From: Choricystis sp. odSpoLacu1
Taxonomy: Eukaryota; Chlorophyta; Trebouxiophyceae
Assembly: GCA_958009055.1 (NCBI GenBank)
Contig: OY253662.1
Location: 248,001-312,000 of the forward strand
Length of the DNA: 64,000 bases
Reading direction: 5' to 3'
Shown one piece after another: positions 28,271 to 38,432 of this stretch. Position 1 is the stretch's first letter, and each line of letters opens with the position of its first letter. The notes beneath the pieces were generated by a model. It was not told the origin of the DNA and did no database searches. It was given only the letters and a program-made list of their open reading frames with translations. Both the position numbers and the translations under genes were made by a program.

Positions 28271-30404
28271 ATGCGCGCTCCCGCGCGCTCACCTGCTCGG
28301 CGCCTGCCGACGGCCGCCCTGCTGGCCTGCCTGGCGGCCGTCGCGGCGGCAGCAGACACCACCTGCCCTCCCTCTACCACCACCGACGCCTGGACCGGTG
28401 ACGCGGGCGGCAGCAGCCAGGGCGTGCTGAGCGCGGGGTGCGCCACCACGTTTGCTCTCGACGCGGCCACGTGCGCCGCCTCGGGGCGGAAGTACGTCAC
28501 CCTCCAAGCCTGGGCCCTGGACGCGGCGGACTCGGGTGCAGCCGAACCCGTGCTGGGGGTGGCCGCGGGCGCTAGCACACCCCCACCGCGCGCCGTCGCC
28601 GACACGCGCGCACGCGGAGGGTGGCGCTTTGACGGCGGCGTCGTGGCGGACGCCGCCTCCGTGGGCAGTGGCTCCCAGTTTGTGCAGTGGGAGCTGGGGG
28701 AGGGCGGTGGCGGCGTGTGGAGGGCGACGTTGGTGGCCGCGCCGAAAGGGGACGGTGACGACGAGAGCGACGCCTCTGACTCTGCCCCTCCGCCCCCACA
28801 CCCACCCCTCCACTACGCGGTGGCGTGGAGGTGTGATGGGGCGCCCCCCTGTCCTGCGCCCAGGCCGAGCGCCTCCCCCTGCGGCGGGCGAGGCGCGTGC
28901 ACCCCGCGCCCGGGAGGCTGCACGCGCGGCGCGTGCGCCACGTGCGAGTGCGCCCCCCGCGCCGGCGGCGCGGGGTGCGGCGCTGCCGTGGCAGACGTCG
29001 CCCTGGACACGCCCACCGGCGTGCGCGGCGTGAAGGCCGGGGGCGTGGAATCGTTTGCGGTGACGGCGGGGGACGGCGGCAGCGACAGCGACACCACCAG
29101 CCGCAACGGCACCCTCCTCTTTGAACTCTCGGCCGCGTCGGGCGCCCCCCGCCTCGCGGTGGGCGCCCCCCTCTCCTCCGGCGGGCGCGGAGGCTTGCCC
29201 GCCGTCCCTCTAGATGGTGGCGGTGTGTCTGGCCGGCTGGACCGAGTGTGGCGAGTCGTGGAGGGCGTGAGTCCGCGCGAGCGCGTGTATGCGAGCGTCG
29301 CGGCCGCGGGCGGCGCGGACGCGGCCTACCGCCTCTCCGCCGCCTACTCCCCCCCGGGAGGCCGCCCCCTGTGCCCCGCCGACTGTGGGTCGACCGATGG
29401 CCGGGGCCAGTGCGTGGCCCACGGTGTGTGCGAGTGTGGGCCCGGGTTTGGCGGCGCCGCGTGCCAGGGGCGCACCGCGCCGCTCGACCCGGGGGGAACG
29501 GTCAGTGGGCGCCTGCCCCCCCGGGGGTGGGCGTTCCTCACCCTGCCTCCCATCCGCCGGGGAGTCCTGCTGCGCGTGGCGACTGGCGATGCCCGCTTGC
29601 TGCTGATCGCGAGGCCGCGGGGGGCGCCGGCAGGATCAACCGCCCCCGACGCGCCCGCCCCCCCCGGTGCGGTCGCATCAGTCGTCCTCCCCCCGGGCGG
29701 GGAAGTCGTGCGCCTCACCCCCTCCGATACGCGTGACGGGTGCGTGCTGGCCGTGTTCAACACGGGCAGTGGAAGAGAGGGCGTGCTGTTTGAAGTGGAA
29801 GCCTCCGACGGCGGCCCCACCGCCCTCGCCCCCTGGCTCGCCGCGTCAGCCGCCCTGGGCGCCACCGCCCTGGTGGCGGGCATCGTGCTGGCCGCCCGTG
29901 CCCTGGCCCTGGCCGCCGTGCGGAGGCGGCTGGCGGCGCACGGCATCGCGAGCGGTGGCGATGGTGGTGGCGGCGGCCGCACCGCACCCGCCCCCGGCCT
30001 GGACGCCGCCACCATCGCCGCCTTTCCCACCCGCAAGTACGACGGCAAGCGCCCCGGGTCAGCCGCGGTGGCGGTGACGGCGGCAGCCGCCACCGACGAC
30101 ACCGCGCCGTCTGCGCCGCCGCTGCCGCTCGCACAGGTGGGGCGCGTGCCGTCTGTGCCGCGCGGCGGCCAGCGCCCCCCCCTCCGCCCAGCCCCGCCGC
30201 TCCGATCGTCGCCGCTCCACCGAGGACGGTCCCTCCTGCGTTATCTGTGTGGCCGAGTTTGCGCCAGGCGACACACTGCTCAGTCTGCCGTGCGGCCACG
30301 AGTTTCACGCAGACTGTGTGGGCGACTGGCTGGCGCGGGCGGCCAGCTGCCCCGTGTGCCGGGCGGTGCCGGTGGTGGTGGCGCAGGGCGAGGCGGCGGT
30401 GTGA
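28271..30404 (+). CDS. Membrane RING-H2 protein with EGF-like ectodomain
   Basis: Exons 28271-30136 and 30192-30404 give 692 residues. A signal peptide (residues 1-29) is followed by a large ectodomain with two Cys-rich EGF-like modules near residues 200-237 and 367-398 (for example CVAHGVCECGPGFGGAAC). A single membrane span lies at about 520-545 (AASAALGATALVAGIVLAAR), with a cytosolic tail ending in a RING-H2 finger at 638-678. The finger has exact spacing C-x2-C-x14-C-x-H-x2-H-x2-C-x10-C-x2-C (CVICVAEF, CGHEFHADC, CPVC). It is probably an E3 ubiquitin ligase acting at a secretory or surface membrane. The 55-base intron has a weak GTGGGG donor; alternatively a run of 8 C is one base too long. 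Either way the RING is joined to the upstream frame. Confidence 0.72.
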
Positions 30405-30539
30405 AACTGATGTTTTTTTCTGTCTGTTTTTTCTGCTTTTGCCTGTCGTTTTTTTAATATCGATCACTATTCGCGTCAACCAACACTCTCTCTCCCCCGG
30501 TTTCTGTCTGCAACCTCGTTCTCAAAATCTCACAATCTG

Positions 30540-32603
30540 ATGCCTGCCACCCCTCCCCGCCGCATCGTCGCCTTGCCCCCGCCCCTCGCGGCCGCCGTGT
30601 CGGGTGATGCTGCGGTCGCGTCCCCCGTCGCCGCCCTGGCGGTCACCCTGGCCGCTACCCTGGCGTCTGGTGCTGTCACAATCTCCATCCACGCCCACCC
30701 AGCACATTTCAGCGTGGAAGATGACGGCCGAGGCGCCGACGCGCAAGCGTTGGCGACGCTGGCCTCGCCCGCCCTCGGCGGCCCCCGCGGCGACGCATGG
30801 TCAGCTTTGGCCTCCCTGTCGTGTTCGTTCCCTCTCACCGTGACGTCACGTGCACGGACTGAGTTTGTGACGCACGCGGTGGAGGTGTCTGGCGGGCGCG
30901 CGGTCGGGGCACCGACCCTCGTGCCGCCCCCGGGAAGACTGACGCCGGGGACGCGGGTGGTGGTGGGGGTGGCAGGGGGCGTGGATGAGGCTGTGGTGCA
31001 AAGGTGAGAGGTGGTGGAGACGTGTCCGAGGCGTGTGGAGAGAACGGGTGGCGCGGCCGACCTCCCGACCCCCCCTCCCTCCCCCTCTCTCTCCAGCTTC
31101 ACGCACGCCATCCTGCACCACGCCCTGGCCCGTCCAGACGTCGCCTTCACCCTCACCCTGCACACGCGCGGCCTGGCGCCAGTGGTGGCGGTGGCGGCTG
31201 GCGTTGACTCCGCCCTCCAGTCCGCGCTCGCCACCCCGGCCGACGCGTGTGTGTCCGCCTCAGCCACGTCCACCGGCGTCACGGCGGACGTGGTGACGCC
31301 CCTGCCCCCCGCCGGCGGAATGGAGCCGCGTGTCTGGGTCAGTGTGGACGGGGTGCCGGTGGCGGGAGGCGAGGTGGCGGCGCTGTTTGAGGTTTTGTTC
31401 AAGGATCTTATACGAAAAAGGTTTAAACTTGGCACTCACCGCTCGGCCTCCTCCCCACACGCCGTCGCCGCCGTGCGCCTCACCACCCCGGCTGACAGCT
31501 TCGTGCTGGCTCCCGGTGTAGCTGGTGACGGCGGCGGCGCCACCGTGTGGACGCCGCCCGCCGCGTCCTTTGGCGACGCGCGCGCGGTGGCGGCCGCGGT
31601 GTGGTCGGCGCTCTCACGCGCGTGGCACACGGTCGCGCCCGCGTCCTGGTTGCCGGACCCAGTGCCTGTGAGTGTTGTTGACGCCGCCCCTGCATCACCC
31701 CCGCGGCGGCGCAAGCACTGGTCCGCGCCCGCACGCGTCTGCCCCCTCCCCCTGCCCCCTCCTACCACCACTTTACTCACCCTGGCCGACGTCGGCCTGC
31801 CCGACCCCCTGACCGGCGGCGTCGCCACCTTTCCCGGGGCGGCGTCCCTGGCGGCCGCCACCGTGCTGACTCAGCTGGTGGACGCAGCCGCCCCGCGCGT
31901 CGCGGCCACGTTTTGCGTCGCACGCACCCCCACCGGCGCCATCCTGCTGGTCGACCCCCACGCCGCCAACGAGCGGGTGCGGCTGGAAGAGTTGACGGCT
32001 TCCGTGCTGACTGCTGTGGAGGAGGGGCGAGGAGGGGGCGGCTCGTGCGACTCCACCCTCTCGCGCGCCGCGCTCACACCGCCCGTCACCCTGACGTCCG
32101 CCACGCCTGCCGATGTCGCCGCTTTGGAGCGTTACGCGCCTTCTTGCATTGACTGGGGCTGGCGCTGGCATGGGGACCCTCCCCGCGTGACGGCCACTCC
32201 GGTCATCGACGGCGCGCGCGTGCCCCCCTCCGCGCTGCTCGACTACGCGCGGTCCTTGGCCGCCTCTTCCGGGGGTGCTCGCACCCCGGCCGCCGTCACC
32301 GTCACCCTGGCATCGCGCGCGTGCCGGGGGGCGGTCATGTTTGGGGCGCCACTGCCGCGAGGGCGCGTGGCGGCGGTGGTCGCGCGCGTCGCACGCACAG
32401 GTGCCCCCGCCGTGTGCGCGCACGGCCGCCCCACGGCGGCGACGGTGGTGGAGGGGCGCTCCCTGGCGGACGCGCTGGCGGCGAGGCGCAGAGTGATGGG
32501 GGAGGGCGTGGAGAGGGTGACAGGGCGCGCGCTGGTGGCACTGCTGGCTCGCAAGGTGTGGGTGGCGGAGGGCCTGACTGACACCGCCGCAACTTCATTT
32601 TGA
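30540..32603 (+). CDS. MLH3: MLH3-type MutL homologue with degenerate ATPase site
   Basis: Exons 30540-31003 and 31097-32603 encode 656 residues, much shorter than animal or plant MLH3. The N-terminal GHKL region keeps VEDDGRG (DxGxG, residue 59) and GGPRGDAWSALASLS (the GFRGEAL motif, about 80). The first motif, normally ELxxNSxDA, reads LAVTLAATLASG and has lost Glu and Asn. The C-terminal nuclease region is better kept: VDPHAANERVRLEEL (DQHAxxExxxxE, about residue 442), ACRGAVMFG (about 562) and CAHGRPTAA (about 595), as in MLH3. MLH3 pairs with MLH1 to nick DNA at meiotic crossovers and in mismatch repair. ATP use may be altered here. It converges on PSF3 with 101 bases between stops. Confidence 0.82.
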
Positions 32604-32704
32604 AAATACTGTGTGGACTTTTTGGGGGAGGTGTTGCACAAGTTTTGGAGTTACGAAAAAAGGGGGGAAAAAAAGGGGAGAGGTTGAAAAAAAACGGTCG
32701 CTCG

Positions 32705-33388
32705 TCACTCGCGCCGCCGCTTTGTGGGCCCGGCGCCCGCGGCCGCCGCAGCTGCCGCCGCCAGCCCGCGCTGTGGCCGCCTCGCCTGCACCCTCCAGTC
32801 GCGCAGGTCGGCCACGGCGGCCGCCCCCGCTTCAAACAGGGAGGCTTCCTCCTCGGACAGGAGGGAGCGTGGGTCCAGGGCGACGCGGTCGGCGGCCGAG
32901 CGCGCGACGCGCGCTGCGGCGGCAGCACGAGCAGCCCCGGGTTCATCCAGGCACCTCGCCATGAGGGGCCCATACCGGGACCGCAGAGCGTGGGCGGCCA
33001 GTGGCCGCAGGTCGGGGGCGCCGGGCAGGGAGGAGAGGGCGGCCGCGGCGGTGTAGAAGTAGGTCCCCCGCAAACACGCGGCCGGCGCGTCGGCTGCCAG
33101 GGCGCGGCGGGCGCCATCCTCGAACAAGGGGGGCAGCGCGCGCAGACGGGCCATGTTGCGGTCCAGCAGGGCGGCCGCCAGCCACAGGGGGACGTCGGCG
33201 GGGGCTCCCGGGGGAACGTCGGCGGCGCCCGCGCCCGGGGCGACCAGGGCGCCCACGCCGCGCGCGCCCGCGGTGAACACGATGGGCACCGCCAGCCCGT
33301 CCGCCAGAGCGGCGTGCGGGTCAAAGTAGCCGCCCGGGGGGGCGGCGGGGGGGCGCCACCGGGTGGTGGTGGTGGTGGGGGCAGCCAT
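32705..33388 (-). CDS. PSF3: GINS complex subunit PSF3
   Basis: A single exon gives 227 residues from the ATG at 33388; an upstream in-frame ATG at 33421 is possible. Family features are in order: GYFDPHAALADGLAVPIVF near the start, the VPLWLAAALLDRNMARLRAL segment (PSF3: LPLWLAKGLFDNKRRILSVE), LRGTYFYTAAAALSSL, HALRSRYGPLMARCLD, then a helical C-terminus ending in KRRR. GINS (SLD5, PSF1-3) joins MCM2-7 and CDC45 to form the replicative helicase. The length matches the family (about 215). The start is 37 bases from the stop of RPC9 on the same strand, so its promoter or leader overlaps the RPC9 3' end. Confidence 0.86.
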   Translation of the reverse strand: MAAPTTTTTRWRPPAAPPGGYFDPHAALADGLAVPIVFTAGARGVGALVAPGAGAADVPPGAPADVPLWLAAALLDRNMARLRALPPLFEDGARRALAADAPAACLRGTYFYTAAAALSSLPGAPDLRPLAAHALRSRYGPLMARCLDEPGAARAAAAARVARSAADRVALDPRSLLSEEEASLFEAGAAAVADLRDWRVQARRPQRGLAAAAAAAAGAGPTKRRRE

Positions 33389-33424
33389 GAGTGTGGTGGG
33401 GGTGAGAGGGTCGACGTTCAAAAC

Positions 33425-34038
33425 TCACTTGGCAGCCGCCGTCGCCCGCGCGTCGCGCAGGCACGCTTCAGAGGCGGCCACCAGGGTCGCCACCGCGGTC
33501 AGCAGAGGGGCTGCTCCTCCACTGGCTCGAGTGTCGAGGTCTGGGACGAGGGCGTAGACGTCGACCTCGACCGACGGGCAGTGGTTTGCCAACGCTGCCG
33601 CCTCGGTCCTCGTCAGGCCTGCCGCTGCGCAGGACACTGCGAACGCTTGCAGGGCGGCGCGTGGGGCGGCGCGGGAGGGCGTGACGGACGCCAGGTAGTC
33701 GTGGAGCTGGTGGTGGTGGTGTGGTGGGTGGTGGGTGAGCTAGGAGGGTCGAAAACCGAAAACGCGACCGCCCGCCCTCCTTTCCTTCTCTCTCTCACCT
33801 TGGCCTCGGACGGCAGTCGGTCCCGGCCTCGTCCGCCGGGAGCCACGCCGTGCTCTTCAAGCACGTGCAGCAGCTCTGCGTGGAGCAGCGGGGCGCCGTC
33901 GTCGGCGAGTCTGTGGGGGGAGGGGAGGCATCGAAGTGAGGGCGCGTCTCTCTCGTTTTTGAAAACGCTGGGGCGGCCGCCAGGGGCGGCCGCCGGCGCG
34001 ACGGTCTGCGGCGGCGAGCAGAGTGTACGTCTCGTCAT
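33425..34038 (-). CDS. RPC9: RNA polymerase III subunit RPC9 (Rpb4-like)
   Basis: The exons on the minus strand are 33799-34038 and 33425-33706, giving 173 residues if the frame opens at the ATG at 34038. The core reads LADDGAPLLHAELLHVLEEH, then PSEAK joined to LHDYLASVTPSRAAP, then GLTRTEAAALANHCPSVEVD and VYALVPDLDTR. This follows the RPC9/CRCP plan: LTNFEVLxxL, VYDYL, LxxAExLxIxNxRPSxxVExxxII. RPC9 forms the stalk of Pol III with RPC8 and acts in initiation. The first 40 or so residues (MTRRTLCSPPQTVAPAAAPG onward) do not look like the family. The real start could be a different upstream exon; a pyrimidine-rich CCCCCCACAG sits just before LADDG. Confidence 0.7.
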
Positions 34039-34630
34039 GTGACGGGCGGCGGCGGGGGCAGAAGGCGCAAGGGCGGGGCGCGGCGACGCTTGCAAAGGCC
34101 GCGCATGCGCGCGCCGTCGTGCGAAAAACGAAAAACAAAAAACGCGCAGCCGGGCGCGCGCGCGCCCGCTCCCTGCGCCGCAGCACACAGGTCGACCCCA
34201 CACTCCACACATACACAATCATTGCATGGTGCGGGCCCGCCGCCTCTGTGTGTGAGGTCGGAAGGGGGCCCGCAGAAAACGAAACGGCGACTTGAAACGA
34301 GGTGGTGTGGGGGGGGAGGAGGCGGCTGCGAGGTGCGCGGATTTCCCCTGGGACGTGGGTGGGTGCGTGCAAAGGCTCTAGGAAGCTGCGGCTGCGGCTG
34401 CGGCGGGGGAGGGGAGGGGAGCGTGGGGAGCTGCGAAACAAACGCACAAAAAAACGACGAGCGGGAGTGGGGGTCGACTGCGCCCGCGCCTTTGCAGGGT
34501 GAAAAAAAACACTCAGCCCACTCAGCCCCCACCGTCTTCCGTGTCTCACGGCTTCGAGCGAGGCTCGCGACCAAGTGCTGTCATGTACTTCTTTTTTCAG
34601 TGCTTCTCTCAGGGCTCGCCCGCCGCCACG
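34039..34630. other. Gap between RPC9 and the JmjC gene
   Basis: These 592 bases should contain the RPC9 promoter and possibly its true first exon, plus the 3' UTR of the JmjC gene. Frames are open on both strands but none resembles a protein family. Confidence 0.35.
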
Positions 34631-36273
34631 CTAAACCCAAACGAAAACGCGCCGCCCTCGCCCTTGCCGCCCCCCCCCATCAAACAGCCTCGCCACCCCC
34701 GCCCTCGACCTCCGCTTCTCCAGCGCGTCGTTGGCGGCCGCCAGGTCGGCGGGCGCGGTCGCCGCCAGGGCGGCCTCGAACGCGTCGGCGAGGGTCGCCC
34801 GCGCGGTCGCGCCGCGCACACCTGAAACTAAATCCGCGCGCCGCGTGCGCAGCTGGGTGAGCACGGCCGCCAGGCCGGCCGGGGAAGCAAAGTTGGTGGT
34901 CGCAGCCACCGTGGGCGTCTCCAGGTTGAGGACGGCGTGCCACCAGCCGCGGGGCACAAACACGACATCCCCTGGCCCTACCACCCCCTCCACCGGCCTC
35001 AACCCCGGGGGGCCGGACACCGCCGCCTCATAGAACGAGGCAAACCATTCGCGCACGGTGGCGGGACCGGCGACGTGGGCGCCGTCGGGGGAGGGGTGGA
35101 TGCCGGGGGGCGGGCGTCCGGGCGGGAACAGGACCCACTTCTTGGCGCCGCGCACGACGCCGTTGAAGGCGGAGGTGCCGTTGGGGTCGACGTGCTGTGG
35201 ATTGAAGAGTGAGCGGTGCATGGTGTGTGGGCGATGTTTTTTTGGGGGCTGGAAAGACGCTGCGCCAACACTTCTCCTTTCCTCCTTTTTTTTCTTCCAC
35301 CCACCCACCCCACACCAACACTCACCATCGTCGATCCCGACCCCGCCGGACCCACAATCAACCAGGACGCGTCCGGCCGAGACGCGGGCGGCAGCACGTC
35401 GAATAAATCACGCGGCGCGCAGCGTGGGCGCGGGGCCTCGTCCGCCAACCCCGCACTCGCCAGCACAGCCGAGTCAAACACAGTCAACGGTGCGTCATCG
35501 CTGGTGGTGGCAGCGTAGGCTGCATACGTAGACCACAGCAGGTCGACGCCCCCCGCGTGCACGGTGGTCAGGCGGGACGCGAGACCATCATCCCTCCACC
35601 GCGTGAAGCAGGGCGACTCAGGGGCCAGCCCCCCGACCAGCACGACGGGCGTGCCTGGCACATCGTAGCGCGCCTCAAAGTCGGCGACGGTCAAGGTGGC
35701 CGCGTCCGCGCGCGGCAGCGTATCCCTTTTCAACCATCCCTCTGCTTGTGCGTCCAGCGCTCCCACCGCCCACGGCGCAAACGCATCGTCCGAGGGCAGG
35801 GCGTAGGCGAGGCAAGGGTGGGGGCGGGAGGCGGCGGCAATGGCGGCGGGAGCGTGGGGGTGGGTCTGCAGCGTGAGCGGGTGGTGGGGAGCGGCGCGCC
35901 GGCGTTTACTCGCGGGCTCGTCACCACCGCGCCTCCTGCCACCACTCCGCCTAACTGCATATGTGCGCGCCCACGACCCCGCCCACGCCCAGTCGCCGGC
36001 GTAGGTGGCCAGGGTGAGGCCGCGCCACAGGTCGGACGTTGCTGCTAGTGCCCAGCAGCCGCGCGACGCGCAGGCAAACCGAGCCACGTCGGCGCCGTCA
36101 TCTAACGCTGCCAGCACTGCGAGGAGGAAGGAGTCGGGGAGAGGGGCTAGACTGGGGCCCAAGGAGGCGCGTGCCGTGGCGAGCGCTCGCACGCCGCCGG
36201 ACGCGAGGGCGGCGCCGACCGGGGTCACGGTGGCGGCGGCTGCCGTGAAGGGGGGAAAGTCGGGGCCACGCAT
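34631..36273 (-). CDS. F-box and JmjC-domain protein
   Basis: Exons 35326-36273 and 34631-35194 on the minus strand give 503 residues. An F-box-like helix bundle occupies about residues 45-90 (LPDSFLLAVLAALDDGADVA, then DLWRGL). The JmjC/cupin fold follows, with GTPVVLVGG, the iron motif H-x-D at 317-319 (STM joined to HVDPNGTSAFNGVV, exactly at the splice junction), KKWVLFPPG, and the second iron His in VPRGWWHAVLNLE. This resembles plant JMJ21/22-type and JMJD6-like proteins, Fe(II)/2-oxoglutarate oxygenases that hydroxylate or demethylate proteins. The substrate is not predictable. The start is 287 bases from the RRM gene on the other strand. Confidence 0.85.
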
Positions 36274-36412
36274 GTGGAGTGTTTTGAGCCCGGCCGGCGG
36301 CCAGAGCGCCGTAATGCGAACGACGACTAGTTTGTGCGTTGACGCTCCTCTTCTCGCTCCCTTTTCACTCCTCTCTCGAAGCCTCTACTCTTTCGGCGTT
36401 TGTTCGTCTCTT

Positions 36413-36451
36413 CCCCCCCCCCCCCCCCTCCCCCCCCTCTCCCCCCCCCCT
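36413..36451. repeat. Poly-C tracts in a divergent promoter
   Basis: Runs of 16, 8 and 10 C interrupted by single T or CT lie between the JmjC and RRM genes; another C run lies at 36529-36541. On the opposite strand this is a G-rich sequence able to form a G-quadruplex. The whole 36274-36560 interval has no exon. Confidence 0.8.
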
Positions 36452-36560
36452 CCCACCTGGCTAGCATCAGAGGGCAGTTCTGACGCCTCTCTGAAGTTAC
36501 AAAAAGAACACAAGCCTAGTTTTCCCCCTCCCCCCCCCCCCTTCTCTTTTTTTTGACCCC

Positions 36561-38076
36561 ATGGTGAGTTTTGTGGCTGGCCACGCCTCCTCGCGCCTTC
36601 TGCCGCCCACCCACCCCCCGTGTCGCGATATGTGCACCATGCACCACGGAATGGGGGCAGTGGCTTGGGCGGTGGCGCCGAGATCGGGGGCCAAAGCGGC
36701 CCACGTCGACCCCCGCGTCGTCTTTTTTTGGGTCCAATTTTCCCTTCCCCCTCCCCTACCCCAGGCGAGCAACACCGTCTACGTGGGCAACGTCGAGTCC
36801 ACGGTGAACGAGTTCACCATCAAGTCCATCTTCGAAAACTGCGGCACCGTGACCAACGTCCGCCTGGCTGGGTGAGTGTGTGGAGGGGAGAGAACGCGAA
36901 TGGCGGCCGTTTTTTTTTGTTCGGGGGGGTGCGCCCCTCCACCCGGGCGCTGGGGCCCGCCACCCTCCCGCTGGCTGGTCACCACACCAGGCGTGGTGAG
37001 AGTGGGGGTGGAGTGGGGCCCGGATCGCGGCGGAATCCAGCGACGTTGGCGAGGGCAGGCACTGTGCACGCTCCTCCCCCGCTCATTGCGCTCGCGTTTC
37101 GTTGTTCGCTCACCAATTTCTCCCTCCCCTCCCTCACCCTTCCAGCAAACCCGGCTACAACACGATGTACTGCTTCGTCGAGTACGCCGACCCCAGGTGA
37201 GAGAGAGAGAGCAGGAGGGGAGAAGGACAAGCAGAGAGCGCCGGTTTTTTTTTTCTTCGTTTCCCGACGCTCGCGCCGCCCGGCCCGCCGTGTTTCCTTT
37301 CCCTCCTCACACTCTCCCCAACACCCGCACCCACCCTCCCTCCACACACAGCATGGCCCAGTGCGCCCTGGCCCTGGACGGCCTGCAACTCGGGTCCCGC
37401 CAGGTCAAGGTGTCCCTGGCCAAGGGCACAACCGGCGGCGCGGGCGGCGGCGTCCCGGGCGTCCCGGGCGTGCCGCCCCCCCCCCTACGGCGCCCCCGCC
37501 TACATGGGGGCGGGCGCCGGCATGGCCGCCCTGGCCCCCTACGGCGTCCCTCCGGGCGCCGCCGCCCTGCTCCCCTACGGCGCGGCCGCGCTGGGGCTGC
37601 CGGCCGGCGCGCCCGGCGGCGGCCTCCCCGGCCACCGCGGCGCGGCGCAGGACCCCCACCGCGTCGCCAAAACCATCTACGTGGACGGCGTGCCATCGAC
37701 AGTTGCCGAGGATGCGCTCGCCTCCTTCTTTGCCATGTGTGGCACCGTCATCGCGGTGCGGGCTGCCCCTCCCTCGGGCGCCGCGCTCGAGCGGCGCGCG
37801 TGGGTTGAATACGACTCCGTCGACGGCGCCCGCATGGCCCTCCAGTATGACGGCACCGTCATGGGGGGTTCCACGCTGCGGGTGACGCCGTCGAGGACGG
37901 CCATCCACACCAACGCGCTGCGGGGCCCCGTGGCGAGTGGGGGGGTGCCCGGCGGCGGCGCGCTGCCCGGCCCCCCCCCGCTGCCCGGGCACGCGGCCGC
38001 TGCTGCTGCGGCGGCGGCGTCCATTGCGGTGCCTGGGGGCGATGGCAACGGGGCGGAGCCGGTGGATGAATCGTGA
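36561..38076 (+). CDS. Two-RRM RNA-binding protein (CID-like)
   Basis: Exons 36561-36563, 36765-36871, 37146-37196 and 37352-38076. The first coding exon is just ATG, followed directly by GTGAGT. RRM 1 is ASNTVYVGNVESTVNEFTI to GSRQVKVSLAK, and RRM 2 is KTIYVDGVPSTVAEDALASF to GGSTLRVTPSRTAIHTN. The two are joined by a Pro/Gly/Ala/Tyr-rich linker, and the C-terminus is Ala-rich. The end of RRM 2 (G.....RV.PS.TAI) resembles plant CID8-13 proteins, which also bind poly(A)-binding protein. The linker contains a run of 10 C (37476-37485) that must be 9 for RRM 1 and RRM 2 to share a frame. Role: probably mRNA metabolism. Confidence 0.78.
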
Positions 38077-38432
38077 GAGAGGAAGGGTGGGGGAGAGAGA
38101 GAGAGAGAGAGAGAGCAACAACAAAAAAAAACGTGGGGGCTTGTTTTTCGGGTGGGCAAAACGGGGGGGGGCGTGTTTTTGGCGGCAAGGGAGCACACAC
38201 AAATAAATTCTGGCGCCCATGGCCCCGCTGTGTCTGCGCAGCGCGATCGGCCGGGAGGCGGAATGGTGGCAGTTTGTGTGTGTGTTTTCAACCCCTTTCT
38301 TTTTTGTGGGACGGGGGGGGAGTGAGAAACGAGCGCGGAGCGTGGCAAGTGCAAACAACAACGGCTATTTCCCCCACACGGCCTTTCAAGGTCAATACAA
38401 AAACGTAAAACAGACAACAGCTTGCCACCTTT
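38077..38432. other. Convergent 3' region, RRM gene / THG1
   Basis: These 356 bases lie between two stop codons and hold GA-rich, A-rich and T-rich runs typical of 3' UTRs, including AATAAA at about 38201. No exon is seen. Confidence 0.45.
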
